The notes beneath the pieces were generated by a model. The model was given only the letters and a program-made list of their open reading frames with translations, was not told where the DNA came from and ran no database searches. Both the position numbers and the translations under genes were made by a program. DNA of 64,000 bases. Origin: an uncultured Thiodictyon sp. (GTDB taxonomy: Bacteria; Pseudomonadota; Gammaproteobacteria; Chromatiales; Chromatiaceae). Numbering within the stretch: the stretch's first letter is position 1; each line of letters starts with the position of its first letter. Shown here one piece after another: positions 26,456 to 35,062 of this stretch. The stretch lies in contig CAILVI010000387.1 in the NCBI GenBank assembly GCA_903837595.1, positions 1 through 64,000 of the forward strand, in the 5' to 3' direction.

Positions 26456-26839
26456 TTGATTGCTGTCTTTGCCGTCTTCACCGGCGCCGGTCTGGGCGCA
26501 CTGCTGCGCTGGGGGCTGGGGCTGCGGCTGAATCCGCTCTTTCCCACCCTGCCACTGGGAACGTTGGCGGCTAACCTCCTGGGCGGGCTGCTGGTCGGCT
26601 TCGCGGTGGCCTGGCTCGGCCGTCATCCGGGGCTGCCGCCGGAGTTGCGGCTCTTTTTCATCACCGGCTTCTTGGGTGGGCTAACCACCTTTTCGACCTT
26701 CTCGGCGGAGGTGGTCACGCTGATCGCCCGGGGTGAATACGGCTGGGGCCTGGCCGCCGCGGGCTCCCACTTGGCCGGTTCACTCGCGTTGACGGCCGGC
26801 GGTATGGCCCTGGCCAACATGATCATGGCCCGGCACTGA
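26456..26839 (+). CDS. crcB: fluoride efflux channel CrcB/Fluc
   Basis: A four-helix, 127-residue fluoride channel subunit. It uses a TTG start with GGGG about 11 nt upstream. The typical [17 protein letters not shown], the central [10 protein letters not shown] with the conserved Asn, and the [14 protein letters not shown] motif (Phe-box and Na+ site) are all present. Fluc dimers expel fluoride. It leads a short operon with a DUF190 protein, which commonly accompanies crcB. Confidence 0.95.
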   Translation: MIAVFAVFTGAGLGALLRWGLGLRLNPLFPTLPLGTLAANLLGGLLVGFAVAWLGRHPGLPPELRLFFITGFLGGLTTFSTFSAEVVTLIARGEYGWGLAAAGSHLAGSLALTAGGMALANMIMARH

Positions 26840-26859
26840 GCTATTGCGGTACACACACC

Positions 26860-27186
26860 ATGAACGGCTGCTTTCTCAAATTCTACGTGGCGGAAAAGCG
26901 CCGCCACCACCACCGTCTCGCCTATGAGTGGCTGCTGGAGGAGGCGCAGTCACTCGGCCTGCACGGCGGCTCCGCCTTCCGCGCCTTGGCCGGCTATGGG
27001 CGCCACGGTCGGCTGCACGAGGAGCAGTTCTTCGAGCTGGCCGGCGACCTGCCGGTGGAGGTGGGTTTCGTCGTCACGCAGGATGAGGCGGATCGTTTCC
27101 TCGCACACATCGGGGCGCAGGGGCTCAACCTCTTCTATCTGCGGGTGCCGGTGGAGTATGGCTTCACCGATGGGGGGGCGTCATGA
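26860..27186 (+). CDS. DUF190 family protein
   Basis: A 108-residue PII-like protein (DUF190) that often sits next to crcB. It starts MNGCFLKFYVAEKRRHHHRL, a common DUF190 opening, and contains GGSAFRALAGYGRHG. DUF190 proteins are predicted to form PII-like trimers and might sense a ligand for the channel; that is inference. Its stop overlaps the dsbB start by 4 nt. Confidence 0.9.
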   Translation: MNGCFLKFYVAEKRRHHHRLAYEWLLEEAQSLGLHGGSAFRALAGYGRHGRLHEEQFFELAGDLPVEVGFVVTQDEADRFLAHIGAQGLNLFYLRVPVEYGFTDGGAS

Positions 27187-27680
27187 ACCGGCTGTCCGCG
27201 CGTCTGCTCTGGTCGGTCCTGGCCCTGGGCTGTCTGGTCCTGGTGGTGGGGAGCTTCATCCTCACCGCCTGGATGGACCTGCGTCCTTGCCCGTTGTGCA
27301 TCTTCCAGCGCCTGCTGTTCATGGTCTTGGGGCTGCTCGCCCTGGCCGCGGCCTGGCTCGGTTCGCGCCCGGCCGCCCTGCTTCCGGGACTGCTGACCCT
27401 TCCGTGCGCCGTCGGCGGGATCGGCATCGCCGCCTACCAGATCTGGCTGCAACTCCAACCGCCGGCCAGTGCCTCCTGCGGCGGCGGACCCCTGGCCTTC
27501 ATCGACGTCGTGGTCGATTGGTTGGGTGATCGGCTGCCGACCCTGTTCCTTGCCACCGGCTTCTGCGAGGAGTCCGGGCCGCTGATCCTGGGGCTGACCC
27601 TGCCCCGGTGGGCGCTGGTTGGCTTCAGCGGCTATCTGATCATTGCGCTCTGGGCCATCCTGGCCCGCCGCCGCACATGA
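27183..27680 (+). CDS. dsbB: disulfide bond formation protein B
   Basis: A 165-residue four-helix membrane protein that reoxidises DsbA using quinone. The first Cys pair is CPLC (36-39) followed by the quinone-binding FQR. The second pair is Cys99 (ASCGGG) and Cys128 (GFCEES) in the periplasmic loop. Length and topology are normal. It is coupled to the DUF190 gene upstream and overlaps the plsC start, but this may be just packing, since dsbA is not near. Confidence 0.95.
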   Translation: MNRLSARLLWSVLALGCLVLVVGSFILTAWMDLRPCPLCIFQRLLFMVLGLLALAAAWLGSRPAALLPGLLTLPCAVGGIGIAAYQIWLQLQPPASASCGGGPLAFIDVVVDWLGDRLPTLFLATGFCEESGPLILGLTLPRWALVGFSGYLIIALWAILARRRT

Positions 27681-28501
27681 GTCCCCCGGACCGGACGCCC
27701 CAGCCGGCGCGATGCGGGGCCTGGCGGACCCTCTGGCGTTGCCTGCGGCTCGTGGAGCACATCACGACCGGGGTGCTGATCCTGGGCTTCGTCAGCCTGA
27801 TCTCCCGGGAGGGCGCTCGCCCCGCCTGGTTGCCGTCGGTAGTTCAGTGGTGGTATCAGCGGGAGTCCCGCGCCCTGGGGTTGCGAGTGGAGGTTACCGG
27901 GCGGCTTGCGAGCGGTTGTCTACTGGTCAGCAATCACATCTCCTGGCTGGACGTGACGGTCTTGGGTGCCCAGGGGCCGCTGGGCTTTCTGTCCAAGTCG
28001 GAGGTGCGCGGCTGGCCACTGATCGGTTGGATGTCGGGCGTGGTCGGCACCCTGTTCATCGAGCGCGGCGCCCATCAGGTCGGCACCGTCACCGCCGAGA
28101 TCACGGCGCGTATCGGGCGGGGGTGCAGCCTGGTGATCTTTCCTGAGGGCACGACCTCAGAGGGTGGCGGGGTGGGCCGCTTTTATCCCCCCCTGTTCTC
28201 CATTGCCCTGCAACCGGGTCTGGGGGTCCAGCCAGTAGCGATTTCCTATCGGTGCGCGGACGCGCCCGCGCCGGACCGAAGCATTGCCTTCGTGGGTGAT
28301 CAGACCCTGGTCGCCAACCTGTGGCGCGTGCTGCGCCACCCCGGCCTGGTGGCGCGGGTCCAGTTCCTCGCGCCCATCCACCCGGGGCCGGCGGATGACC
28401 GGCGTTCGCTCTCCGGCCGTGCCCGCTCCGCCATCCTGGCCGCGCTGGATCTCCCGCAGGGGCCGCCCAGCGTGCGACGGCGACCGGGCCGACCGTCGTA
28501 G
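27677..28501 (+). CDS. 1-acyl-sn-glycerol-3-phosphate acyltransferase (PlsC family)
   Basis: With ATG 27677, overlapping the dsbB stop, the product is 274 aa. It has one N-terminal helix (about 32-52), the acyltransferase motif NHISWLD (HX4D), the FIERG glycerol-phosphate site and FPEGTTSEGG. It makes phosphatidic acid, or acylates a related lipid such as ornithine lipid. Weak neighbours give no further clue. Confidence 0.88.
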   Translation: MSPPDRTPQPARCGAWRTLWRCLRLVEHITTGVLILGFVSLISREGARPAWLPSVVQWWYQRESRALGLRVEVTGRLASGCLLVSNHISWLDVTVLGAQGPLGFLSKSEVRGWPLIGWMSGVVGTLFIERGAHQVGTVTAEITARIGRGCSLVIFPEGTTSEGGGVGRFYPPLFSIALQPGLGVQPVAISYRCADAPAPDRSIAFVGDQTLVANLWRVLRHPGLVARVQFLAPIHPGPADDRRSLSGRARSAILAALDLPQGPPSVRRRPGRPS

Positions 28502-28519
28502 GAACGGGCTATTTCGCTG

Positions 28520-30037
28520 TCAGGGATCGGTTAGCCGGATGATGCGCCCATCGGGTTGCGGGTCCACCGTCCCGGCGGCACGGAAGCCTTCGATGACCAT
28601 GTCTGAGATCAGGCGGCCGCTCATCACCCGCTTGTCCATCGTCTCGAGCATGCCGTAGCCGTCGCCGCCCGCAGCCAGGAAGTCCGAGGTCACCACCCGA
28701 TAGCGTCGCGCCGGGTCGATCGCTGCGCCGTCCACCGTGGCAGCGGCGAGCCGTGTGCCCTCAATCGCATAGCGCACCCCGGAAACCTGGAGGAAGCCCC
28801 CGGGGTTGTCCGCCGGGTCCAAGGAGGCGCTGCGTGCCAGGGCGGCGAGCAATTGCTCACCGGTCAGGTCCCCGACCACCAGTTCATTGCGGAAGGGGAA
28901 TGCCTGGTAGATCGACTTGAGGGTCACCGGACCCGCCGGGATACTTGCCCGGAAGCCGCCGCTGTTGAAGAGTGCCACGTCGGCCTGGGTGATCGAGCGG
29001 GCCAGGTCGGCCACGAAGTCGCCGAAGGGCGCCTCGCCCCGGCGAATCAGTTCACGCCAGGCGCTCAGCTCGCGGGTGCTGGTGCCGACCTGTTGGTCCA
29101 GTTCCTGGTCGGCCTGTGCGGCGATGCGCCGGACCTCGGCCGCGACCACCGGGTCCTCGGGGCTCGCTGCATCAATCGGGATCAGCCGGTAACCGGTGCG
29201 GACCAGGTGCCCGTCGCGGCACTCCAGGTCCAAACGCCCCAGCCAGCCGCCGCGCTCCCCGGCCTGCAGGATGGCGACCCCATGCTCCATCACCGGCTCC
29301 GCATAGAGGTTGTGGTTGTGGCCGCCGACGATCAGGTCGATCCCCGGGACCGCACGGGCCAGCCGACGGTCCTCCGCGATCCCCATGTGTGACAGCACCA
29401 CCACCAGGTCGGCCCCCTCACGCAGCCCCGGCACCAGGCGCTGGGCGACGGCCACCGGTTCCTCCACGCTCATGCCCTCCATGTTGCGGGGGTGGGTGGC
29501 AGTCGCCAACTCGGGCGAGGTCAGCCCCAGGACGACCACCCGCGGTGTGCCCGGTCGCTTGATGACCACTTGGGGGACCACCGGCAGGGGCTCCGGATGG
29601 GACTGCACGTTGGCGGTGAGGATCGGGAACGGGGCCTGCGCGGCCAGTCGGCGAAACACCGCCTGACCATAGTCCAGCTCGTGATTGCCCATCACCGCGG
29701 CGTCCACCCCCATGCGCCCAAACAGTGTGACATCCGGTACGCCCAGAAAGAGGCTGGAGGTCAGGGTGCCTTGCAGCAGGTCGCCAGCGAACAGGAGCAC
29801 CACGGGGCGCTGCGGGTCCTGCGCCCGCACCTGGGCCACGGTCGCGCTGAGGCGGGCGATGCCGCCGCGCTCGATCGGGTTCTGGGCGTCCTTGTAGGGC
29901 TCCAGCTGGCCGTGGAAATCATTGAAATGCAGCAGCGTGAGACCCCCGCCCGGGGGGCAGACCGCCCCGGCCAGGGGTGGCAGCAGCGCGGCGAGCAGGA
30001 GCCAGGAGCGGATCGAGGGCGAGCAGCGCAATGACAT
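28520..30037 (-). CDS. periplasmic 5'-nucleotidase / UshA-like metallophosphatase
   Basis: A 505-residue secreted enzyme. A signal peptide ends at about residue 25. The metallophosphoesterase domain has HFNDFHGQLEP, FAGDLLQGT, GNHELDYG and the later GGHNH, all metal ligands. The C-terminal substrate domain contains FNSGGFRASIPAGPVT and ends DGRIIRLTDP. It hydrolyses nucleotides or UDP-sugars in the periplasm. Length is a little short of E. coli UshA (550). It converges on plsC and stands alone. Confidence 0.9.
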   Translation of the reverse strand: MSLRCSPSIRSWLLLAALLPPLAGAVCPPGGGLTLLHFNDFHGQLEPYKDAQNPIERGGIARLSATVAQVRAQDPQRPVVLLFAGDLLQGTLTSSLFLGVPDVTLFGRMGVDAAVMGNHELDYGQAVFRRLAAQAPFPILTANVQSHPEPLPVVPQVVIKRPGTPRVVVLGLTSPELATATHPRNMEGMSVEEPVAVAQRLVPGLREGADLVVVLSHMGIAEDRRLARAVPGIDLIVGGHNHNLYAEPVMEHGVAILQAGERGGWLGRLDLECRDGHLVRTGYRLIPIDAASPEDPVVAAEVRRIAAQADQELDQQVGTSTRELSAWRELIRRGEAPFGDFVADLARSITQADVALFNSGGFRASIPAGPVTLKSIYQAFPFRNELVVGDLTGEQLLAALARSASLDPADNPGGFLQVSGVRYAIEGTRLAAATVDGAAIDPARRYRVVTSDFLAAGGDGYGMLETMDKRVMSGRLISDMVIEGFRAAGTVDPQPDGRIIRLTDP

Positions 30038-30089
30038 CGGGGTACCTTTGAAATGAAATCAGGAATAGTGAGAGTCCTGAAAATCCAGT

Positions 30090-30103
30090 TAATCCTGTCC
30101 ATT
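30090..30103. repeat. 14-bp dispersed repeat, copy 2 (inverted)
   Basis: TAATCCTGTCCATT is the exact reverse complement of 3448-3461. It stands in an AT-rich patch with spaced ATCC words (TCCTGAAAATCCAGTTAATC) just upstream of the 5'-nucleotidase start. Confidence 0.5.
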
Positions 30104-30302
30104 TATGCTCAGGCCGCTCCGACCTTGCGACGTGATTGTGCGTTACCCGCTCCCACCGCCACCGCCAACTTGACTGATTTGTGACAATGGGGGGATCAAG
30201 GAGCCCGAGATGCTACCCAACTGCACCCTCGCCGGCCAGTGCGGTGCCGCACCCGGGGCTCGTCCATCCATTGGGCGGAAAGCTGGCCCGATTATCGCAT
30301 AG

Positions 30303-30318
30303 TGTGATTCAAGTCACA
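30303..30318. promoter_or_regulatory. perfect CRP-type palindrome upstream of the GAF gene
   Basis: TGTGATTCAAGTCACA matches the CRP consensus TGTGA-N6-TCACA with no mismatch. It ends 20 nt before the ATG at 30339 and just before the CGGAG ribosome site. So close to the start it could act as a repressor site or a promoter-overlapping activator site. A Crp/Vfr-type regulator is the likely binder; FNR sites (TTGAT-N4-ATCAA) differ. Confidence 0.6.
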
Positions 30319-30338
30319 TTTCCAGTCGGAGTCACGCT

Positions 30339-31307
30339 ATGCACCCCACCGACATCGAGACCGCACCCGGCGCCGAGTTGCTGGCGCTCCAGCAGGTCGC
30401 CCGCATCGTTGCCCGCGCCGACGACGCCGAGTCCCGCATCCAGGACATCCTCCGCCACCTGGACGAGTCCGCCGCGCTGGTGCGTGGCCGGGTGATGCTG
30501 GCGGACCCGGCCGCGGGCGAGCTCTACATCCGTTACGCCCACGGACTGACGCCGGCGCAGTTGGAACGCGGCCGCTACCGCATCGGCGAGGGCGTCTCCG
30601 GGCGGGTCTTCCAGAGCGGCGTGGCGGCCTTGGTCGCCAACGTGCTTGACGAGCCCGGCTACCTGGCACGCGCCGTGGCCCTGGATGCACTGCCCCCCGA
30701 GCAGGTCGCCTTCCTGGCGGTGCCCATCGTGCGCGATCACCTGCCGGTCGGGGTGCTGGCAGCCCACCGGCGGCGCGACCCTGAGCGCTCGGCCCGGTCT
30801 GACCTCGCACTGTTGGAGGTCGTCGCGACCCTGCTTGCGCAGATCCTGTGCACCGCTGAGCAGACCGCACCTGCGGTCGTGCCAGTTTGGCGCGACCTTC
30901 CCGTCGCAAGTCCAGTTGCGAACCGCGCCCGCCGGGACCCGGACCACGCCGGCCGCGATCTGACGCTGCGCACGGCCGCGCAGCGCCATGCCGAGGGCCG
31001 GTTACACCAGGCCGCAGACCTGTACCTCAAGGTCGTGGGACAGCATCCCGGGACCGAGTCCGCACTGCGTGCAGCAGCCAGGCTGGTGGAGATCGCCCAG
31101 TATTACGAGGCCCGGGGCGCCACCCGGCTCGCCTTGGATGTACTCGATCGCCTGCAGCGCAGCCGCGACGAGGGCGATTCGGGCGGTGGCCGCCCGGCAC
31201 CGCGTGAGCGGTCCGGCCCCTGGGACGACAGCGGTTTCGGGGCCGGGGAGTGGGACGCGTTCGGCGACTCCGAAGGCTCCGGCGGTATTGGCATCCGGGT
31301 TCGGTGA
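30339..31307 (+). CDS. GAF-domain protein (NifA-type GAF) with helical C terminus
   Basis: A 322-residue soluble protein. Residues about 15-175 form a GAF domain close to the sensor part of NifA-like regulators: VARIVARADDAESRIQDIL, GRVMLADPAAGELYIRYAHGL, RYRIGEGVSGRVFQSG. No AAA+ or DNA-binding domain follows. Instead about 210-275 is a TPR-like helical part and the end is Gly/Ser/Asp-rich (about 278-322). It may sense a small molecule and bind a partner. ATG has CGGAG 7 nt upstream and a CRP-type palindrome just before. No nif genes are near. Confidence 0.8.
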   Translation: MHPTDIETAPGAELLALQQVARIVARADDAESRIQDILRHLDESAALVRGRVMLADPAAGELYIRYAHGLTPAQLERGRYRIGEGVSGRVFQSGVAALVANVLDEPGYLARAVALDALPPEQVAFLAVPIVRDHLPVGVLAAHRRRDPERSARSDLALLEVVATLLAQILCTAEQTAPAVVPVWRDLPVASPVANRARRDPDHAGRDLTLRTAAQRHAEGRLHQAADLYLKVVGQHPGTESALRAAARLVEIAQYYEARGATRLALDVLDRLQRSRDEGDSGGGRPAPRERSGPWDDSGFGAGEWDAFGDSEGSGGIGIRVR

Positions 31308-31315
31308 CTGCTCGC

Positions 31316-32137
31316 TTAAGGCGCGGCGAGCAGTCCGGGAAAGGCCTCATCCAGGGCGTCCATGAGCGCCTCAAGGTCCGCGACATCGATATCCGGCCGC
31401 GGCAGGCCGGCCACCCAGTCCCGACCGGGCGCGAAGCGGCCGGTGCGTACCAGGGCCGTCCAGATGCCCAGGCGCTCGGCCCCGGCGATGTCGGTGTCCG
31501 GCCGATCACCGATCATGAGGCAGTGGGCGGCGGCGCATCCGAGTTGCTCCAGCGCCATCTCGAAGAGCAGCGGCTCCGGCTTGCCGATGACCGTCGGGGT
31601 CACCCCGGTGGCCGCCACGAAGGGCGCCACCAGCGCCCCGCAGCCGGGCAGGACGCGGCGTTGGCCGTCGCACACCCCATCCACCGTGGTGTCTGGATTG
31701 GTCGCGACCAGGCGTGCCCCGCGCCCCAGGATCAGATTGATCCCTGTCGTCAGGGTCGCGAAGTCCAGGCCCGCCCCTTCGCCGACCACCACCGTGTTGG
31801 CGTCGCGCTCGTCGCGGCTGCCCACGGTACTCAAGGCGGCGTCCAGCCCACCGGCGCCCACGGCGAAGTAGCGCAGGTCCGGCCGCTCATGGCCCAGCCA
31901 GCGGGCGGTGGCCAGGGCCGAGGTGAGGATCGCGCGCGGGTCAGGGCGGGGGAGCCCCATCGCGACGCAGGCATCCGCGATCTGCTCCGGGGTACGGATG
32001 GGATTGTTGGTGATGAAGCAGTGGGGGCGCCCCGCCAGCCGGCCGAGCAGGTGCCCGGCACCGGGCAGCGGTTGGTCGCCCTGGAAGATGACCCCGTCGA
32101 GGTCGATCAGGAGTGCGTGCGGGGGCGGGCGGTGCAT
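31316..32137 (-). CDS. HAD-superfamily IIA phosphatase (NagD-like)
   Basis: With the ATG at 32137 (MHRPPPHALLIDLDGVI) the protein has 273 residues. The HAD motif I is LIDLDGVIFQG, motif II region FITNNPIRTPEQI, and the C-terminal motif IV IGDRPDTDIAGAERLG. The cap position marks subclass IIA, as in NagD, 4-nitrophenylphosphatases and 2-phosphoglycolate phosphatases. A role in phosphoglycolate removal would suit an autotroph, but the substrate cannot be read from the sequence. Upstream open sequence belongs to another frame of the cyclophilin gene. Confidence 0.85.
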   Translation of the reverse strand: MHRPPPHALLIDLDGVIFQGDQPLPGAGHLLGRLAGRPHCFITNNPIRTPEQIADACVAMGLPRPDPRAILTSALATARWLGHERPDLRYFAVGAGGLDAALSTVGSRDERDANTVVVGEGAGLDFATLTTGINLILGRGARLVATNPDTTVDGVCDGQRRVLPGCGALVAPFVAATGVTPTVIGKPEPLLFEMALEQLGCAAAHCLMIGDRPDTDIAGAERLGIWTALVRTGRFAPGRDWVAGLPRPDIDVADLEALMDALDEAFPGLLAAP

Positions 32138-32222
32138 GGCTTCTAGGGTCTGCAAATGACTGCGTGATGGGCGCGACCGGACCCCTCCGGCGGTCCGGTC
32201 GCTGCGGCTCCTTAAATACGGC

Positions 32223-32801
32223 TTAGAGCGCTTTGCAGGCCGCCAGCCTGACGTCGCTCTTGGTGCTGCCGGACTGGGAGCCCTGGGCCTCCAGCTTCTT
32301 GACCACGTCCATGCCGTCGACCACCTTGCCGAAGACGACATGCTTGCCGTCCAGCCAGGAGGTATCGCCCACGGTGATGAAGAACTGCGAACCGTTGGTG
32401 TTCGGTCCGGCGTTGGCCATGGACAGGGTGCCGGGGCCCGCGTGCTTGAGCTTGAAGTTCTCGTCGGCGAACTTCTCGCCATAGATCGACTCGCCGCCGG
32501 TGCCGTTGCCGCGGGTGAAGTCGCCGCCCTGGATCATGAAGCCGGGGATGATGCGGTGGAAGGGGCTGCCGGCGTAGCTCAGGGGCTTGCCGCTCTTGCC
32601 CATACCCTTCTCACCGGTGCACAGGGCGCGGAAGTTCTCGGCGGTCTTCGGCACTACGTCGGCAAAGAGCTCGACGGTGATGGTGCCGGCCGGCTCACCG
32701 CCGATGGTCACGTCCAGGGCCACCTTGGGGTTGGCCGCCAGGGCGGTCGGGGCGCCGACGGACAGGACGGCGGCGGCGAGCAGGTTGGGGGTCAGGTTCA
32801 T
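32223..32801 (-). CDS. periplasmic peptidyl-prolyl cis-trans isomerase (cyclophilin)
   Basis: ATG 32801 has AGGAGT upstream. The 192-residue product has a signal peptide cut near ALAANP. The cyclophilin core is complete: [23 protein letters not shown] with the catalytic Arg, [17 protein letters not shown], and [12 protein letters not shown]. The mature region includes the [11 protein letters not shown] loop typical of eukaryotic-type cyclophilins (CypA-like), which is less usual in PpiA. It helps fold periplasmic proteins. Confidence 0.93.
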   Translation of the reverse strand: MNLTPNLLAAAVLSVGAPTALAANPKVALDVTIGGEPAGTITVELFADVVPKTAENFRALCTGEKGMGKSGKPLSYAGSPFHRIIPGFMIQGGDFTRGNGTGGESIYGEKFADENFKLKHAGPGTLSMANAGPNTNGSQFFITVGDTSWLDGKHVVFGKVVDGMDVVKKLEAQGSQSGSTKSDVRLAACKAL

Positions 32802-32890
32802 GGTCACTCCTAGATATCAGCGGGGAAACTGGGTTGCGAACACTATTGATCAATCGCTGGCCCGGCCGGCAGGGACCGGACCGCGCATGA

Positions 32891-33499
32891 TCAGGCCGAA
32901 GGTGCGCCCGATGCAAATTCAGTGTCCGCCCCCGTCAGGTCCGGCGGGGGCGGGAAGCGCCGCAGCAGCCGCTCCGGCACCTCGCCCCGCTGGGCCTGAT
33001 AGAGGGCGCCGGACGCCAGCATGATGAGCACCATCAGCGCGATCAACATGGGGGCGATGGCGACCCGTTGTAGGGCGATGAACATCATGTCCTGCATCCC
33101 GGGTTGCTTCTGGGCGTGTGCCAGGAGCCAGGCCAGGGTGATCAGGCCGCCACCGGCCAGATACACGATCAACAGGACCAGATAGCGGCCGGTCGCCAGC
33201 CGCCAGTGGGCGGCCAGGAACCAGGGACCTTGCAGCGCCGTGCGCCGCGCGCGCAGGAAGCTGTAGGCGATGATGACGAGCGAGCCGCCGAACGGCACCG
33301 CGACCGCCAGTACCCGGTAGGGTGCCAGGGTCGAATCCTTTTCCACGAAGCTGCCGGCCAGCAGCGCGATCAGCATCACCAGGTTGAAGAGCAGCAGATT
33401 GACCATGGCCAGTTCGTGCGGGGACTTGGCCTGGCGACGGACGGGTTCGGCGATGGGGAAGAACATGGGGTGCGGGGCCTCTGCGGGCTGATCGGCCAT
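32891..33499 (-). CDS. hypothetical membrane protein, 202 aa
   Basis: Four predicted helices: about 30-50 (MVNLLLFNLVMLIALLAG), 63-82 (RVLAVAVPFGGSLVIIAYSF), 104-126 (RYLVLLIVYLAGGGLITLAW), and 143-165 (VAIAPMLIALMVLIMLASG). A proline-rich C terminus (RRFPPPPDLTG) follows. No family is recognised. It is alone on the minus strand, divergent from the TerB-like gene. Confidence 0.75.
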   Translation of the reverse strand: MADQPAEAPHPMFFPIAEPVRRQAKSPHELAMVNLLLFNLVMLIALLAGSFVEKDSTLAPYRVLAVAVPFGGSLVIIAYSFLRARRTALQGPWFLAAHWRLATGRYLVLLIVYLAGGGLITLAWLLAHAQKQPGMQDMMFIALQRVAIAPMLIALMVLIMLASGALYQAQRGEVPERLLRRFPPPPDLTGADTEFASGAPSA

Positions 33500-33645
33500 T
33501 CGGCGGTGGCGCGGGCTGCGTTGATTGTCTGCCCGATCCCCGCCTTAAGGCAATGCGGTCGGGTTCTCGTGCGCGGCCGGCCCGCTGTGCGATCATGTCT
33601 CCCCGCAAACCATTCGCGAACACGTTATGCCGACCGGAGTCCCCG

Positions 33646-34080
33646 ATGACCCTGCCCGAATTTCCCCCCCTGCCCGAACTCACCCCCTATCCCGAGAACA
33701 GCCCGGAGGCGATGCTGCGGGTCATCACCCTCTTTATCGTGTGCGACGGGGACGTGGCCGACCGCGAGATGGAGACCCTGGAGCGGCTCGGCGTACTGGA
33801 CACCCTGGGCGTGGATCGCAACCTGTTCGCGGTGGTGTTCGATGGCTACTGTGACGACCTGATTGCCCATGCCGGCACCGCGCGCTATGTCGGCCTGGCC
33901 GATACCGACTGGGTGGACGCGGTGCTCGCGGGGGTCACCGACCCGGAGCGGCGTCGCTATCTGGCCCAAGCGTTGCTGCTGATCGCCCACGCCGACGGCC
34001 ATTTCGCCGATGCCGGACTCACCGTCTACCGCCAGATGCTGGACCGTTGGGGGCTGGACGTAGACCACCTGGCGGCTTAG
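33646..34080 (+). CDS. TerB-like helical protein
   Basis: ATG 33646 is preceded by GGAGT 7-9 nt upstream, and the earlier in-frame codons are in non-coding-like DNA. The 144-residue product has two similar halves of the TerB/DjlA-type helical fold: AMLRVITLFIVCDGDVADREMETLERLG (given here in pieces by eye at about 18-45) and ALLLIAHADGHFADAGLTVYRQM (about 115-137). The acidic D-G-D/D-G-H spots are metal-binding-like. TerB domains occur in tellurite and stress proteins and as co-chaperone parts. Its own role is unknown. Confidence 0.7.
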   Translation: MTLPEFPPLPELTPYPENSPEAMLRVITLFIVCDGDVADREMETLERLGVLDTLGVDRNLFAVVFDGYCDDLIAHAGTARYVGLADTDWVDAVLAGVTDPERRRYLAQALLLIAHADGHFADAGLTVYRQMLDRWGLDVDHLAA

Positions 34081-34206
34081 GCCGCGCTGGTCCGCCGCTT
34101 GCCCGCATCCGCGCTGATCTTTGTCTTTGGCCCGCGACTGAGGGTCGGGTAACCACCGGCTGGCCGCTGGCGTCGAGCGTTGGTCACCCGCGAAAAATTT
34201 CCGCTC

Positions 34207-34251
34207 AATGTATGCCAGCGCACCGACCGGTCGGGCGTGCGGGCATACATT
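34207..34251. repeat. 45-nt imperfect palindrome upstream of the EF-hand gene
   Basis: AATGTATGCC (34207-34216) pairs perfectly with GGCATACATT (34242-34251), and CCGACC (34223-34228) with GGTCGG (34229-34234), with an internal loop between. It could be a regulator operator or an mRNA hairpin in the leader, 31 nt before the ATG at 34282. Confidence 0.6.
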
Positions 34252-34281
34252 TCGGACTTGATCAATCAGTGGAGCGCAGAG

Positions 34282-34923
34282 ATGAAATACTATACCCGAA
34301 TGTTTGCCCTGAGCGCGGCGATCGCGGCGATCTGCGGCGCCCAGCCCGCACTGGCCGCACCGGTCGGCAGTCCACTGCCCTTTGCCGCCTATGATAAGGA
34401 CGCCAACGGTGTCGTGACCCAGCAGGAATTCACTGCCGTCCAGGCGCAGCAGCGGGCGGTCCGCGATGCCGCCGGTGCGCCGCTGGGCGGGGCCGCCAAT
34501 GCGCCGTCATTTGCGGTACTCGACCTCAATAGTGACGGTCAGGTAACGCTCGAGGAATTCAACACGGTCCAGCCGCCCGCCGCGCCAGCGGGCGCCGGAA
34601 CCATGGGCTCTGGTGTGCGCATGGGGCTCAGTGATGGGTCAGGGGGCGTGCCCAGTTTTGCCGATCTCGACGAGAACCATGACGGGAGCATCAGCGCGGC
34701 CGAGTTCAACGACGCGCGCGCCAACCGGGCCGTCGAGAAGTCACAAGCGGGTCAACCACTGGGCAGCCTGCGCAATGCACCGCCGTTTGGTGCACTCGAT
34801 ACCAATGGTGATGGCCGGATCAGCCCAGAGGAGTTCGCGACGGCGCAGGCCAAGCATCCGGATGCTCCGCCGCCGCCCGCGGTGACGCCGGTGCCTACTC
34901 CGCCCAAGGCGCCCCCGTACTGA
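34282..34923 (+). CDS. secreted EF-hand calcium-binding protein
   Basis: ATG 34282 has GGAG about 9 nt upstream. The 213-residue product has a signal peptide cut near ALAAP. It contains four EF-hand loops: DKDANGVVTQQEF, DLNSDGQVTLEEF, DENHDGSISAAEF and DTNGDGRISPEEF, each with the expected acidic positions. Between them are Ala/Gly-rich linkers, and the C terminus is proline-rich (HPDAPPPPAVTP). It is probably a periplasmic or surface calcium sensor or buffer. The strong palindrome in its leader hints at regulation. Confidence 0.85.
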   Translation: MKYYTRMFALSAAIAAICGAQPALAAPVGSPLPFAAYDKDANGVVTQQEFTAVQAQQRAVRDAAGAPLGGAANAPSFAVLDLNSDGQVTLEEFNTVQPPAAPAGAGTMGSGVRMGLSDGSGGVPSFADLDENHDGSISAAEFNDARANRAVEKSQAGQPLGSLRNAPPFGALDTNGDGRISPEEFATAQAKHPDAPPPPAVTPVPTPPKAPPY

Positions 34924-34936
34924 GCTTAAAGGTTTA

Positions 34937-34970
34937 AGGCGTGCGCAGCGGCAACTCGGGGCGCACGCCT
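34937..34970 (+). terminator. stem-loop after the EF-hand gene
   Basis: AGGCGTGCGC (34937-34946) and GCGCACGCCT (34961-34970) form a perfect 10-bp stem with a 14-nt loop, 14 nt past the stop codon. It has no U-run, so it may act as a Rho-supporting or stabilising structure. Confidence 0.5.
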
Positions 34971-34983
34971 GCGTTGCGTTGGC

Positions 34984-35007
34984 CGGACGGGGCATTTGCC
35001 CCGTCCG
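34984..35007. repeat. perfect palindrome, 10-bp stem, ATTT loop (copy 2)
   Basis: CGGACGGGGC, loop ATTT, GCCCCGTCCG. It shares its full stem with 6261-6286. It lies between the EF-hand gene and the convergent helical-protein gene. Confidence 0.6.
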
Positions 35008-35062
35008 CCGCGTCTGGGGCCTGAGTGCCCGGCCCCCCTGACTGCCGTGGTGGCAGTAGCGG

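Larger units (their letters stand above)
30038..30338. other. divergent control region (5'-nucleotidase / GAF protein)
   Basis: A 301-nt gap with no gene. It holds the second copy of the 14-bp repeat at 30090-30103 and the CRP-type palindrome at 30303-30318. The rest is GC-rich with no further motif that I can support. Confidence 0.5.
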
